Positions 13,301-26,074 are shown, counted from the stretch's first letter. The stretch: DNA of 64,000 nucleotides from Thamnaconus septentrionalis (GCA_009823395.1 CM020502.1:23506444-23570443); one strand, 5' to 3'. The notes: a model not told the origin generated them from the sequence alone. A program made the numbers and translations.

Positions 13301-13590
13301 TTTACAGCTGCGAGGGACCGGGAAGACAATGATCAATTTAAAATGTAAATGTGCTCCCTCCGTGTTCAATCAGTTAGCAGTGAGAATAACCTTTGTGGGT
13401 AATTTAATGGTTTGCCTTCTTTTACCCCCCTCCTCCTCTCAGTGTCTCTCAGCGTATATCATCACGCACGGGCAAAATGAAGATTTAAGGGATAGTCCAC
13501 CCAAAATGTATGGTTTCCTCTTGTTCGCTACTAACGGCTTTGTTTAAGTAGGCTTTAATGCTACAGTTTTTCAAACAGTTCTTGAGTTTC

Positions 13591-13654
13591 ATGTATGTAT
13601 GTATGTATGTATGTATATATACTGTATGTTTGTATGTATGTATGTTTGTATATA
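13591..13654. repeat. (GTAT)n tetranucleotide repeat
   Basis: Imperfect GTAT/TGTA repeat of about 64 bp abutting the left end of the TIR element at 13655. Confidence 0.93.
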
Positions 13655-13789
13655 CACTACCAGTGAAAAGTTTGGACACTCCTTCTCATGCATTTTTTTT
13701 TCATCTTTCCACCTTTCTACACTGCAGATAGATACTTAAGACATCAAATATATGAGCAAGATATATGTCCAACTTTTGACTGGTATGTG
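13655..13789. mobile_element. Short TIR element (Tc1/mariner-like MITE or internally deleted copy)
   Basis: The left end reads CACTACCAGTGAAAAGTTTG (13655 onward). The right end, read on the minus strand from 13789, is CACATACCAGTCAAAAGTTG, giving imperfect terminal inverted repeats of about 24 bp around a 90-bp core. The phrase 'ACTACCAGTCAAAAGTTTGG' is familiar from abundant Tc1/mariner-type repeats in fish genomes. No transposase frame fits in 135 bp, so this is a non-autonomous copy. It sits at the edge of a GTAT microsatellite, and TA-rich flanks prevent clear definition of a TA target duplication. Confidence 0.7.
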
Positions 13790-15561
13790 CACGTATGTGT
13801 GTATGCAAGTATGTATTCCAACCAATGGACTAACCATTGCTGTGAAATGCATACTCTGCACTGCAGTACATAAGAAATCCAATTTTACCTCAGGGGAAAA
13901 TAAGAAATCTAAATGTAAGGAATGAGAAACTTTTGGTTATTTTACATTTTATAATTTAAGCACCCTCCCCTTTTTTGTCGGACTCTCCTTTCAAATGCAG
14001 ACCAAAATTAGTGTATTTCGGGTCTATTCAGCAGAGGTTTAGTACATCCATGTGACCTTTTCCAGCAACACCTCAATTCCCGGAGAAGCTGAGAGAGAGA
14101 CCTAGAGATTTGGAAATGCAGGAAGCGGGTTTTTTTTTTTTTTTCTCAATTCTGTTATCCTGTTATTCTCCAGTCGTGCTTCTAGCAGCAAACCTGCCGG
14201 TATCCAGCCCCGTGATTCGCTCGCACTGCCACGTCCTGAGCCGAGCGGGAGCTTCTAACATGATGTATCCAGACACATGTCAGACTGATTTTATGTGACC
14301 TATGTTTGTGTACACTGGCCCTAACTGGCGCGGGAGGCTGCATCCACTTTTGTGGATTTTTTTTTTGTTGAAAAAAATGGTTTCACTGCAGGTCGCAGGA
14401 CCTTAAATAAACCCAGTACTCGGAGAAATCATCCTTAGACGCACTCTCTCGGTTAAGCCAAGACCATCCAGGCAGATAAAGATCAGACAATGAAAATGCC
14501 CGAAGACATGTTCCGAATAAATAAAGTCATTACTGGCAGAGGATATGAAGACACGCATATATTTGGCCATGCGCATGCATGCTAAAGGGGAAATGGGCAA
14601 GACGAATACTGATAGTGAGCGCTGCCAGTCGATATTGCGCTGAAAGCTCCCTGGTCAACCTGGTGAAAGATACTGTCAATAGATTGCATCCACAAACCAC
14701 AAGCGATGGATTTCCCACAGTCATCAGCGTGTGCCGTGTGCGTGTGAGTGCGTCTTTTTTGCTCGTGTGAGACAAAAGGAAGGAGCGTGTACAAGTATAA
14801 TGCAATTGCTTTCTCACACCGCATTCTCTTTGCTTCAGCTCTCATCAGCCCACACTACCTAGTGTAAGAGGCAACGGCCTTATTTTGACCCAGGAGCGAC
14901 AGCGAGCCAAAGACTGGGCTGCCCGGACATCACGGGGCATCTGTTCCTCCCCTTTTCCTTCACCTTTGCTTCTTGTCAAACCCATAAACCTTCTTGCTGT
15001 GAGGCAATTGTGCTCTCTAGCTCACAGCCCACAATGTTTGCTACACTATTTAAGAAGTAGAAGTTGGCTTGGAGGGAGGTTTATGAAGTAGCAATTGAAC
15101 TTGAACGTGACGGCATTCTTGACAGAAGAGGAAGCCAAAACTGGAGTGCAAAGGTTGATGGGCATGCATGTGGGCCAATGTGGATGTGGGCTTTATCACC
15201 AAGAGGACCCATCATTTAAAAATGTCACTCACCCACAAGGACATTGAAACACTGGAGAAGAACACAGTTGATAACGTTTAATTTAGAAATGCAAAACAAT
15301 ATATGTACGAAAGATATATTTGTGTCCCAGCACTATCATTTTATTTTTGCTTGTTGCAACTTTTAACCTGTATTCCTCCCTCCCTACCCAGGTGTCCAGC
15401 CCCCTGACCATCTGCACTGCCCACCCCAACGGAACAGTTTAATTCTGGGGGGACCCGGGGGAGTCATAGTGGGGCGTCTGAATCTCTGCGGACATGAGCT
15501 TGGATCTCTGGAGAGGAGGCTGGCAAAACATTGACTCACCTGGCCCCCGAGTGGGTGGCTG

Positions 15562-15573
15562 CACGCGCGCGCG

Positions 15574-15668
<95 letters not shown>

Positions 15669-15671
15669 ACA
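15562..15671. repeat. Long (GC)n-(CA)n compound repeat
   Basis: A CGCGCGCGCG segment leads directly into about 100 bp of CA repeat with rare interruptions. Alternating purine-pyrimidine sequence of this length can form Z-DNA. Long His-Thr and Val-Cys frames across it are artefacts. Confidence 0.97.
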
Positions 15672-15766
15672 CTCTTGTGCTCACAGACACACATGCATGA
15701 AGAGGCAGGGACAGACAGGCAGCTGCTTGCATAATGGGGAATCTGATGGAGATGATATGTGGATGA

Positions 15767-15805
15767 ACACACACACACACACACACACACAAAAACACAC
15801 GCACA
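15767..15805. repeat. (CA)n microsatellite, interrupted
   Basis: CA run with an AAAA interruption, 100 bp beyond the long compound repeat. Confidence 0.93.
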
Positions 15806-16705
15806 AGGAACAGAATGGAATAAATAGTCAAAATGCACATTTGCACAAGAAGCAGTAAGTCATCAATATGCAAACTAACTAATTACATGAGTGAGTGACA
15901 TATTCAACACAGCCGTCCATCCGCTGTCATGAACTCAACCATGCAGACGCACAAACGAGCATGTACAAGATTCATCAGAATGTCGGCTTCAATACAATTT
16001 ACTATTGGGGTGTCTTGCAAAAAATAAAAAATGTGCAGAAAATTGAAAACCTATTTACAACCCAAATCAATGGGCATATTAGTGTCATTCTCTCCGCCCA
16101 CGCCGCACATAAAACTTCATTAGCTCAACGACATGCTAATAGATTTCCATGAGAATGAGATATCATGGGTGAGAGCCACACATCCAGAGTTTGGGGTGTC
16201 ATTTAAACCTGGAGGCTGCACGCCTTGGAGAGAGCGGAGGGAGTGGGTCGGCACTTTTATGAAGACGGACACACACTAAATCTAGCGACACTGTTGGCAG
16301 CTCATAAATATTATCATCCCCAGGGTGGAAATGACTCGTAAATTGACCATAAAGGAGATATATGCATGCTTTGTGTGGTGATTTAGCAGCCTGCTGCATT
16401 TGAGGGATGAACTGTGGCAGATGTGTGATGCGTGTCTATCATGAGCAAAAAAAAAAGGGGGAAGACCCCCGGGATCAGTGTTACCGATTTGTGGTGATCT
16501 CTGCGTCCCAACAGGCTTTAGATAAACCATGTACAGCTGTGTTTAAAAGGCTCCAGCGAGTTAATTCAACAAAAAGGGGCAAAGGATGAAAAGCATGTAG
16601 CCAGACGCACGTGCGTGTCTGTGTGTGTGCTTGTGTCTGTGTGTGTGACTACAGTTGAGGGGAGCTTCTGGAACGACAGAGGTCCAGCTGGCAACAGGAT
16701 CTGCA

Positions 16706-16706
<1 letters not shown>

Positions 16707-16742
<36 letters not shown>
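16707..16742. repeat. (CA)n microsatellite
   Basis: Uninterrupted CA run of about 36 bp. Confidence 0.96.
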
Positions 16743-16745
<3 letters not shown>

Positions 16746-18189
16746 TTGAAACACCTCCCTCTAACCTCCAACCCACTTGACTGCATTAAAAAACCGGGGA
16801 GGCTTCATCAAAGCCATTCATGTCGCCTCCATAAGTCATCATCTCATTTGCAAGACAAATGTGTGAGTCAGTATGGTCAGCGCATTTTAATAAAGAGCTG
16901 AGCACTGGCCTTGCATCCGTGCTCTCCTCCTCCTGCAACCCACCCCCCTTTTTGCAGTTGCAGGGCTCGTACAAAAGGAGAGACCCGATTTACTGAACCT
17001 GTAATATATCAATGTGCAAACTGCTTTGACTCTTGTGTAACCATAACCTGGAGGGCCGTCGTTGCGTTTGTCAAGACTTGTAAATCAGCACGATGGTCTT
17101 GTTTCAGTCAGAGTAGAAATCCTACGGGAACTGTGAACCTTGGCGTGAAGACAAGACGTGCAACCATCTTTCAAAATTTAGCCTCTTTGTGCACCTTCAT
17201 CTCCACTTTAAGAATAATTGAACAAAATACTCATAAAAACCGTCTTTGAACAACAACAATTATCTTTTGATGACGATCTGGAGATACTAATAGAACCCCC
17301 AACACAAATACTTACAAATTCATAGGTAAAGTGTCAACCTTTAATGTTCAACTTTTGAGTCCCCCCTTAAATTTCTTTCTTTATGTATTTATTTATTTTA
17401 AAAAAATTTCAACATCTAAATTACTCCCTTAAACAGCTACTCCCATCTTGGTCTTTGCACATCTGAAACGCTTAGAATTTAATTAACTCTCCGCTACACA
17501 GCTTGAAGATGCTATCTGTGTCCATGGTAACAGTTTTGTTTAATATCCACTGTTTTTAGAGTCTTGAATGAGTGAAAATTACATGTTGTGCTTAACATGC
17601 GTGAAAACTTCCTCCTTCATCATTGACCATTGCCAATACAATCTTGTCTGCCTTCCAATTTGCATGTCCTTGGAAAGAAACATAGTCTGCTCATGCAGGA
17701 CACAGATAGGACAAATGCCACTGATAAAGTATAGTTAAAGATATTGGGGCAATTGTCATTTGGCCTGTGAGTGTTTGATTTTGCTCGCGCATCGCTGACC
17801 TAAACATTCATTTCTTGAGGTCATGTGACCCTTACCCTTTGTGGGAACGGCTGTTGTGATTGTAGATCGTTATTGATTTGCGATGCTTTGAAAGTTATGC
17901 TATGCAGAGATTTGTGGACTGATTTTCACTAATTTTCATCGAATAACTAAAACCAAGTGGTCCATCAGTGTCAATGTATTTCTGTTCTTCAGACAACCCC
18001 AAGGCATAGTCCTAGTCTGAGAGGTCCAAAATATAATGGATAAGGTCTGATGTACTCACAATCAATACATTGCCAAAGAGGGATTGGGGCAAATGGCTAC
18101 TGGGGGCCAAATAGTTAATTTAGCGTATGAACTGATGAACCAATAAGAGGTCAGTCTGTCACCGGACTGTTCGACCTGAAGACAAAAAT

Positions 18190-18194
<5 letters not shown>

Positions 18195-18230
<36 letters not shown>
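18195..18230. repeat. (GT)n microsatellite
   Basis: Uninterrupted GT run of about 36 bp immediately before the unusual block at 18235-18900. Confidence 0.96.
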
Positions 18231-18233
<3 letters not shown>

Positions 18234-18454
18234 CACTAGGATTGTGACGTCAGCAAGCCACTGTGAACGCGCAGGTGCAGCCCCGTTCACGGGGACTGGC
18301 AAATCTGTCTACTATCGTGAAATAAAACGGCTAAAAAAACACCGACAAAAAGACAAAAAAACTTTGACGCCTAAAATGGGGTTTTGTAGAATGGAAAGTA
18401 TTGTTTCGACGTACAGTAGCTGGATATATTTGGGGTAAGTCTCAACCTCCGGCG

Positions 18455-18495
18455 ACGAACTTCCATGTTGAACCCCAACCAACATGGAAGTTCGT
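18455..18495. repeat. Perfect 16-bp inverted repeat (hairpin)
   Basis: ACGAACTTCCATGTTG (18455-18470) is followed after 9 nt by its exact reverse complement (18480-18495). It could be a hairpin in a transcript or the relic of a transposon end. No adjacent T run suggests a pol III terminator. Confidence 0.85.
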
Positions 18496-19005
18496 TTCGT
18501 TGATTTTAATGCCCCCCCCCTGTCGGTTACCCCGATATTTATGAGTGTATCTGGGCATTTTAAACATGAATTGGGTCTTTTTGTGACACTTTACAACATG
18601 AAGTGACTTTAAACAACCGAGGAGTCTGCTCGCTCAGCAGCAGAAATGAATAATCGGAGCACTAATTAGCTGCAGCTGGTCGTTCAGAGTAGAACTAAAT
18701 CTCTCTGTGCGCTGGTTTATGAAGATAAACATTTTAACGGTTTATATGTCCATACACCTTTCAGAACATTGAGGTGAAAACCCGAGGAAGTGTTGCTGAA
18801 TTGTGGACGTCAATTGTCGAAAGAGCTCATTGCAGACTGCTGTGAAGTTCATGTGGCCTGTAGGTGGGGCTCTAATGCAGTGTTTCAAAGCCGGGGAAGC
18901 CTGCGGAAACTGGAGCTCGGCTGAGAGTGGCTGAGATAAATGGGGATTGGAGGGCAGTCAGGGAGGGAGGGAGGGGAAAGATCCTGCTGCAGCAGTGCTG
19001 ACTAC

Positions 19006-19032
19006 TTTTTTTTTTTTTTTTTTTTTTTTTTT
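19006..19032. repeat. Poly-T tract
   Basis: About 27 consecutive T. A poly-A run and a TTTA tetranucleotide repeat (about 19101-19135) follow, so this may be the degraded end of a retroposed sequence. Confidence 0.9.
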
Positions 19033-19732
19033 GTTTAAGAGATTAATCGTTATTGGGACGCATGGCTATTTAAAAAAAAAAAAATACAAGCACACAACCT
19101 TATTTATTTATGTATTTATTTATTTATTTATTTATAAAATAATCATTATTAAGCCTATTTTGCAAATCCCTAAGCCCAATTATAAACATGTAAAGAAAGT
19201 TAGCTAAATAGTTCCAAGGCTCAATTTGGAGGTTGGGCTTTGTTATAGACCCTTAGAGGAATTCATGACCCACACTACAGTTATGGCATAACAGGCAGCA
19301 GGATGAAATGGAAATAAAATACCTCAACATGGTGATGGTCTGGTTTTCAGTGGTTTTTCTTTGAAGATTTTCCTTTTTTTCTTTTTAATCCTCTGCCGCC
19401 TTTGTGCTCTGATTACATAATGAGATCTTTAAGAATATTAATTGTGTAAATTGTATGTGGGAGGAGGAGGGATTGCTCCACCCCTCAAGTAATAGATCAT
19501 CAAAGAAACATAGAAATGCTGATTCTAATCCCTCACAACAATGCAAGTGTCATCATTTTGTATTTTGTCTGTGTGAGTGTTGCCTAATCTCCATCTTTAA
19601 ATCATCCTGCGATTAAATATTTAAATCCGATGATCTGATCATCTCACCCCAGTCTTATAGTTCATAAAGTCCCTTCTGGCATGACCAAATCCTATTCTCA
19701 ATGGGACAATTGAAGTAAACCTTGCACAGACA

Positions 19733-19733
<1 letters not shown>

Positions 19734-19794
<61 letters not shown>
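19734..19794. repeat. (CA)n microsatellite, about 30 units
   Basis: Uninterrupted CA run of about 60 bp, 750 bp upstream of the CpG-rich candidate promoter. Confidence 0.97.
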
Positions 19795-19797
<3 letters not shown>

Positions 19798-20689
19798 TCT
19801 AATACTTAGGCTATTAATTTCACAACCATTTATCTGAAAATGTCATCAGTTGAAATAAACTTTAAGAGTCATGATTGTTTTGAATATGATATTGGCTCCA
19901 AACTTTTTCAAGACATCAAAAACATTCCAAATATTTCTTTCCAAGTTAAGTGGCAAAATATTTTTCCCTCATAATTAAAAATGTGCAACATTGACCAAGT
20001 GCTCAAGCTTTTCCAAATCTTCAATTCAAGCAAAAACAAAGCACTAATCTACCGCTTAATAGCCTTCTGACATTGATCTTCAATGATCTCAGCTCATATT
20101 CTGCTCTATAACAGTGAACTAGCGAGCTAAACGACCTGCCCTGCAGCAAGCAGGTGACTGTAATCTCACTCTGCTGCCACTGATATTAATTGCTGTTTTC
20201 TGATGCCTCAATTCTTTCATCTGTCAGCTGTGCCATCAAATCAGGAAACAGAGAAGATCTACAAAGTGGGCTGATGGTAGTAACATTGCGGCCTCTTTAC
20301 AAGTGGACCCACCCTCTGTAAATATAAACTTCTGTTATTAGCAAATGAGACTATAGTCTTTGGGTGATTTTACACAGTTGAAATGATGCATATGTATGGA
20401 TCCCTGCACCCCCCCACACACAGATAATTCAAGTGTTTAAGTGTTTAATTTAAGATCTTGCAGTTTATTGAAAAGGCAGCTTCCTTATTTCCTTAAGAAA
20501 AAAAAGAAAAAAAAAAAAAAGAATAATAATTTAGCCAGACCCCTCTTCCTCCATCCATCGCTCGCCTCCAGAAACTCGGGAGCTGGTTCAGCTCTCCTCT
20601 CCTCCCCTCCTCTCTTCCCCTCCTCTCTCTCTCTCTCCTCTCCTCCACCACAGGGTCCCTCCCGCACTGCCTCTCTTCCCCTTGCACTA

Positions 20690-21229
20690 CGCTGCAGCAC
20701 CCTCGGCGCCACAGTTGAGCAGGAGCCCCGCACTGAGTCACATCGAGGCGGCAACGACGCACGCACTCTCTCTCTCGCCCTCTCTCCCCGCACACGCACG
20801 CGCGCCCACAGGCAGACAAGCGCATACCCCCGTTTTTCCTGCGGTATCCCGTTACGGCGCAGCGGCTTTTCCAGCGGCATACCAAGTGTGTCCGCGCCGG
20901 GGGATGGGAGGGCACAGCTCCCGGGTCTCGCAGCGTTGTGTAGAGTCCTGCGAATCTCGGGGATGCTGGCGGAAGTCTGCTGCTATTTTGTTATATTTTT
21001 TCACTTCCGCGCAGGAGTCGTCCTCTGTGCACACCTCTAACCCGGGAATTTAAAGTGAAGAAACCCGTTTGATCAGGATATAACATTTTTTCTCTCTCCC
21101 TCCTTCAGCATTTGTCTTTTTTGGGGGGGAGTGGAAGAGGGAGTGAGAGGAGTTAGGGATTGATCTGGACGTGCCTCTTATCCGCAGTGTCGATGCGGCT
21201 GTGAAGTGATATCAACACAGATTTCACAG
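20690..21229 (+). other. plxna4: Candidate non-coding exon 1 (5' UTR) of plxna4
   Basis: The 3' edge is set by a good donor: TTTCACAG followed by GTAAGA at 21230. The 5' edge is approximate, because no transcription start can be fixed from sequence. Several ATGs in this span (for example near 20904) open frames that end before or at the donor, so if transcribed it would be an upstream-ORF-bearing leader. Assignment to plxna4 rests on strand, CpG character and the absence of another gene between it and the coding exon. Confidence 0.45.
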
Positions 21230-21635
21230 GTAAGAAACGGACGCTTGTCACCGCGCTTGCTTGCTACATGCGGGAGTGTTTCTTCTCCCTCCGAGGCGCC
21301 TTGATGCCATTTTTTCAGTCATCTTTTCTTCTTCTTCTTCTTCTTATGGTAGTTTCGCTGTGAGGTGTTGCCTCTGCGCCAGCCAGCCAGCCAGGTATCA
21401 TAGGCGTGTGTTGCACCTGTTCTGGCTGCGCCAACACGTCCTGTGCTCTCCGGCCATGGGGCGGGTTTTTTTCCACAGAGCCGGTCCGTTTAGATCGGTA
21501 TCTGCAGAACCGCTGAGGCTCTTTCGCCGCATCAGCGTGCGGCGACACGCTATTTTCTGTCAACTCGGAGTCGGATTCCTCCAGTTTGGCGCGTCACACC
21601 ATCCGCGCCCTTCATCCACGGTAAAGCCCGGTAGA

Positions 21636-21661
21636 GCTGCTGCTGCTGCTGCTGCTGCTGC
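21636..21661. repeat. (GCT)n triplet repeat
   Basis: About eight GCT units within the CpG-rich promoter block; potentially length-polymorphic close to a transcription start. Confidence 0.95.
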
Positions 21662-22280
21662 GTGCCGAATTTCATCATGTTCTCGTCGCACGGCGCAACT
21701 CTGAGGGCGAGGAACTGGAGGATTCCGCGGCTGATTTACGCATTGCCTTCGGGGTTGAAACACTGCATAGCACTATAGCGCGTAGTACCGTCTCAGACCC
21801 CCCCCCACCCACCAACCCAAACCGCATTTGGGATTTTTCACCCCTGGTTTAGAGTGATGGGAATGGACCAAATAATCCACTCAACTCCTGCAATTTCTTT
21901 TTATTAGTAACAGGGAACCTCGTGTTACTTGAAATCGCAACTTGATTTAAAGTCTTGTCTGTTTCTGTGGAATTTTGATGCATCTTCTACATCTTTTGGG
22001 ATGGTTTGATGCATTTTGAAGACACTAGGGATAATATATCTGTAGTGTTTTCTTTGGAAACCCATTCTCATTGCACACTGGTTGAAATTAATTATTTCAT
22101 TTTAATTAATTATTGCGAGTTTCTGGTTGCTATGTCCGGCCCAACACGGCTGTGTGGGTGCAAAGTGAGCATCTCCCAGACCGTTTCTCACCCTGTGCAT
22201 CTTGCAGGGGAGCTGGAATACTCCAGCCTCCTGTCAGGGCAGCTGAACTCAACCGCTGGGAGACTTGGCTTGCAAGAAAA

Positions 22281-22308
22281 CCTGTTGTTGTTGTTGTTGC
22301 TGTTGTTG
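22281..22308. repeat. (GTT)n triplet repeat
   Basis: Imperfect GTT repeat with one GCT; a TTA-rich repeat lies at about 22385-22421. Confidence 0.9.
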
Positions 22309-24958
22309 TCATCGTCATTTTTTCTGTCTTCCTGTAACATAAGCCACGGACATCACTTTTTTATTTTATTTTTACATGGCATAGATTTATTTTTATTTTT
22401 ATTATTATTATTATTTTTATTGAAATGAAGACAGTGTGCTTCCTTTCCGCTTCAGATGTTTTTCGGTCCCTGATGCAAGTCCCTTTTTATTGGTTACAGT
22501 TGATCTCTTAATGTGTTTTTATACACTGGGAACAATTTCTCTTAATATTCTTTTTTTGGTTGAATTAAACATGCTAAGTTTCCTTAAAATTTCAGTGGTG
22601 TTTTGATGCATTGTAACCAGACTGATCAGTGCCATGTAGAAGTCATTGCAGTCTCTTTTTGTGCGTTATTGAATACAGCCTTGAATCTTCTGAGATTCGT
22701 CGGCAGTAAGAGAAGATGCTGCTTCCGCTGTTGACTCAAGTTAATCTGTGTTGCTCGGTTACATTAATCGAAATCTTGCACCCTCAAATTCCTTACTTGG
22801 GAGAAAAAGATTCTTGTCTCCTACTTTGCCTGTTATATATTTTATAGTTTAAGGTTAGGGAACATCCAAAACTTAATGGGAAGCAGGGTCAGAAGCTCCT
22901 GATACTGTCTTCAATCCAAACGATATGTGTGTTGGATTCTGGCCAAATTGAGCGAGCCAAAAGATTTGGTGATGATTATTTCTGCTCTGCGCTAAATGAT
23001 TAACTGTTATTTTCACAGCCTGTAGATGGTGCATCTGCTTTCGTGGACAGTTCCTTTAGTTGCTTTATTAGCACGTTGGTCTCTGCCAGCTTCAATTGTA
23101 CGGGAGGATAGTCAGTGGTGTTTCTGTGTCATTTCCTGGCATCAGTATCATCTGTTTGAATGAGATGGTCTGTTGGAGCTGGTGTCAAGACACTCAGGCG
23201 AAGAGGGCGGGGGGAGTTTCTCGAGCACATGCGCTCGCCTCAAGCATGTAATAGAACTGGGATTCCAAATGGGACTTTGTCCGTGAATTTGCTGCGTTGC
23301 CGTCTTTCTCCCTCTACTTCCTCACCACCCTCTTTCACACCTCATGCACAGAAAGCAGCTGCTCCAGCCCGTGCAAAATGCAGATTCCCGAGTTCAGCAG
23401 TCACACTGATCACAGCTAGAGCCTCTGCTGGTTGCACCCTCTCCATGATCCACCTGCACTCCATGCTTAAGGCATCAGTTCAGTCACTTCAGTCACTCTC
23501 CAAATGATATGCCTTCCTTTTTAATGCCATTCCTTGGGTTGTTTTTAAGGAACTGTTATGGTATAGTATATTTTAAATTTTTGTTTAATTATTGGCAAAA
23601 CCCTTTCATGCGTATACCTGTCTGAATACTTCCTCCTCTCTAGAGAGACTGGGTGAAGAGATGTGGCTGTATCCCTCAAAAGCCATGAGGGGCAGTGTGG
23701 CCTCACAAACTGGTGCAGTGGAAGGTTTTGTCGCACATGCTTGCAGTGGCGTTAACAAAGTCTACCTACTGCTAGTTGTTATGTTTTTAATAACAATTAT
23801 TTATGTTCATTTATGAACACATATCACATTTTGGAAGAACTATGTTTGCCTCCTTGTAGAATATGTCAAAACTTTATCTGGCTTTTTGGTTGAAATGATT
23901 GTTTTTTGTGCTCTTTGGAGGACAGTATCTGGTCATTAAGTCACTATGCTGTTAAAACTTGGATATTGCTGTGGCTCATTCATAAAAATTTGACTGTGTC
24001 CAGCTTTGATGCAGTTTTGAGTGAGATAAAGCAGCTGCATCACGTAGTAAATCTATTATTTTAATATTTATGTATGCTGTAGGCATTGTATTTTATTTTC
24101 TATTTGGTGAAAGTAGCTCAAGTCACTGCCTAATTGCAAAATTAAAAAGATAAATAAATATCCTTGTTTTGGACGTGTATACAGGTGTCCCAGCGTGTGT
24201 GTACTCAGCTGCACTCAAGGTCTCGATGAGAGAAACCAAAGAAAACATTTGGTCCCTGAGCAGCTTGATAATCCTCTCCTGTGTGTCTTTCCTCCTCGCC
24301 CTTTCACCAAACTCCCAACTCGAGTTCTAACCCCTTGAAACCTTTAAGAGCACTTGGAATAACTCAGTCTACTCTGCTCTGCAAGTCTGGACCCCCCACC
24401 CCCCACCCCCCAATACTGCCTGCTGTCCATCAAGACCCTGCCTGCAGGAGCTGGGACGGCTGCCGTTATCGGCCTGTGAGCACCTTGCATTGATATACTA
24501 CCCCCTGTCTGTCGGCCAATGTTACAGCTACAAGGGCGGAGTTTAGACGTGCAGAGTGCGGCCCTGTCAATATTATGGCCTCCTAATGGATAAACTCTCA
24601 CTCTGAGCAGGGCACTGAGGGCATCCACTACATTTTGGCACTATTGCATTAAAAGCCATATGGATTTTTTTTTTCTTTGCGAAGTCTGGAAACTGTGAAT
24701 GAGTATGAATGGGGGGCGTCTCCATAGTGATGCAGATGCTTGGTATGCAGCAGCGTACGACTGTGGAAGCGTGCTTGTTTGTCTGCGTGTGGGTGTGAAT
24801 GATGCATCTGTGACTGGTTTGGCGAGGCTGGCCGCTGTATGGATACTCTGGTCGCAGAGATGTATCATCACGTCAGACTGAATGATGCGTCTGTGGATTG
24901 GACTTGAATGGAGCTCTCTGTTTGTTCTTGCCCTCTTTATGTGTCTCTCGCGTTCTCT

Positions 24959-24959
<1 letters not shown>

Positions 24960-24991
<32 letters not shown>
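24960..24991. repeat. (CA)n microsatellite
   Basis: Uninterrupted CA run of about 32 bp. Confidence 0.95.
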
Positions 24992-24993
<2 letters not shown>

Positions 24994-26041
24994 AAACACC
25001 CCCTGGGCTGTGACAGTCCCACCAGACGCAGGCTAGTGTCCAATCAAGACTCCCCCTTGTCTCCCGAAGCCACAAATCACCACAGAGTAGATTGCCGTTT
25101 TAGGTGCAAGTTTAATTTTAGCTCACTTTCTGTCACCAACTGCTCTCCCCACTATAATCTTTCTCCCATAGTTCCAGGCACATTTAAACATTCTTGAGTA
25201 ACGGCTACAGGGCCACAATTAAATGTAGACTGCTAGTTTATTTTAGAGTGTGAAAAAGACTTTTACAAAATAAAAGCATGGGAGGAGATACCTTCTAAAG
25301 TATAGATTTTAATTTGTGTCTCATCTCAGCACACTGTTATCTCGCCTACATAGTCTTGACCCCAGAGTTCATTCTCAATCAAGTGCGTGACGTTCATTTA
25401 GGATTCAGGAGTCTATTATATTTTAGTTGACACCACATCAGCTAGATTGTATCAGGACTGATAGCTCGGCGATTGGATCTAAATTCCAATTAAATGGTGG
25501 GGGGGATTCTATGCTACATTAAGACTGTAATTGCTTACAAGTATGTAATTAACCCTTTGGAAACGCACCATGGCACGGCATATTGATGTTTGCCATAACT
25601 GGTGGCACCCCAAGATCTGAAGTGAGGTTGCGTAAACAATGGGTGCTGCAAATTCTGCGGCGAGAAATCAATACCTGTCACAATGTGCCCTTTAATGAGA
25701 ACCTTTTGTTGTCTGTAGGTTTTAGTCAGTGGCATGTGAGGCCTGAAGAAAAGGTTTACTGCATGTGCGCGTGTGTACGTGCACCAGCGTTTCCCGCAGC
25801 ATACAAATTCTTCTTTCTCCTTGGCAGCAAGGGCCCTATTAAGCTGTCACGTGTCTTTTTAATGGGGGCCCAATGCATGTACATGCTACTATATCACACT
25901 CACACCAATTTCATTCTCCCCCCGCAGCGCTTCTTTCATCTCCCCTCTCAATCCCTCCCTGTTTTCTGCCTCTAGCTCTACCGTCACTTATCTTTTCTGC
26001 CTCACTCTAAGCTGCCGTGCACATAACTTTATCTTTGTTTT

Positions 26042-26074
26042 TGTGTGTGTATGTGTGTGTGTGTGTGTGTGTGT
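26042..26074. repeat. (GT)n microsatellite
   Basis: GT run with one AT interruption. Confidence 0.94.

Larger units (their letters stand above)
1..20500. other. Upstream intergenic or distal regulatory stretch
   Basis: I recognise no conserved protein-coding exon here on either strand. The open frames of 60-160 codons have no domain signature, and many are translations of CA/GT repeats or of the SINE at 1378-1735. The stretch contains microsatellites, one SINE, one small TIR element, a CCG-rich block near 2.0-2.35 kb and several AT-rich, TAAT-containing blocks (for example 3640-3920 and 9240-9480) that resemble developmental enhancers in composition. It lies 5' of the plxna4 candidate promoter, so distal regulation of that gene is a reasonable inference. 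An unrecognised short-exon gene cannot be excluded; see the candidate exon at 1997-2047. Confidence 0.6.
20540..21700 (+). promoter_or_regulatory. plxna4: CpG-rich candidate promoter of plxna4
   Basis: After a long AT-rich stretch the sequence becomes GC-rich with many CpG dinucleotides. It includes a pyrimidine-rich CT tract near 20600-20645, CpG-dense DNA around 20690-20930, a GGGGCGGG Sp1-type box near 21459 and a CTG/GCT repeat at 21636-21661. It lies upstream of the plxna4 coding exon on the same strand and contains a plausible non-coding exon ending at 21229. Vertebrate plexin-A genes commonly have a CpG-island first exon with the start codon in exon 2. No convincing TATA box at a defined start is visible, so a dispersed-start CpG promoter is inferred. 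Open frames here on both strands reflect low AT content. Confidence 0.6.

Noticed and set aside
13485..13510. GGGATAGTCCACCCAAAATG, resembling a common fish repeat phrase
   Set aside because: Only about 20 bp of similarity from memory, with no boundaries or inverted repeats, so it is not called as an element.
15384..15873. Several frames rich in alternating Val-Cys or His-Thr
   Set aside because: They are translations of the CA/GC microsatellites. The same applies to the frames at 2495-2900, 16561-16776, 54345-54674, 61583-61906 and 61842-62440.
20441..21053. 199-, 140-, 131- and 123-codon open frames on both strands
   Set aside because: High GC removes stop codons in all frames. No domain is recognisable, and the block behaves as a CpG-rich promoter and leader.
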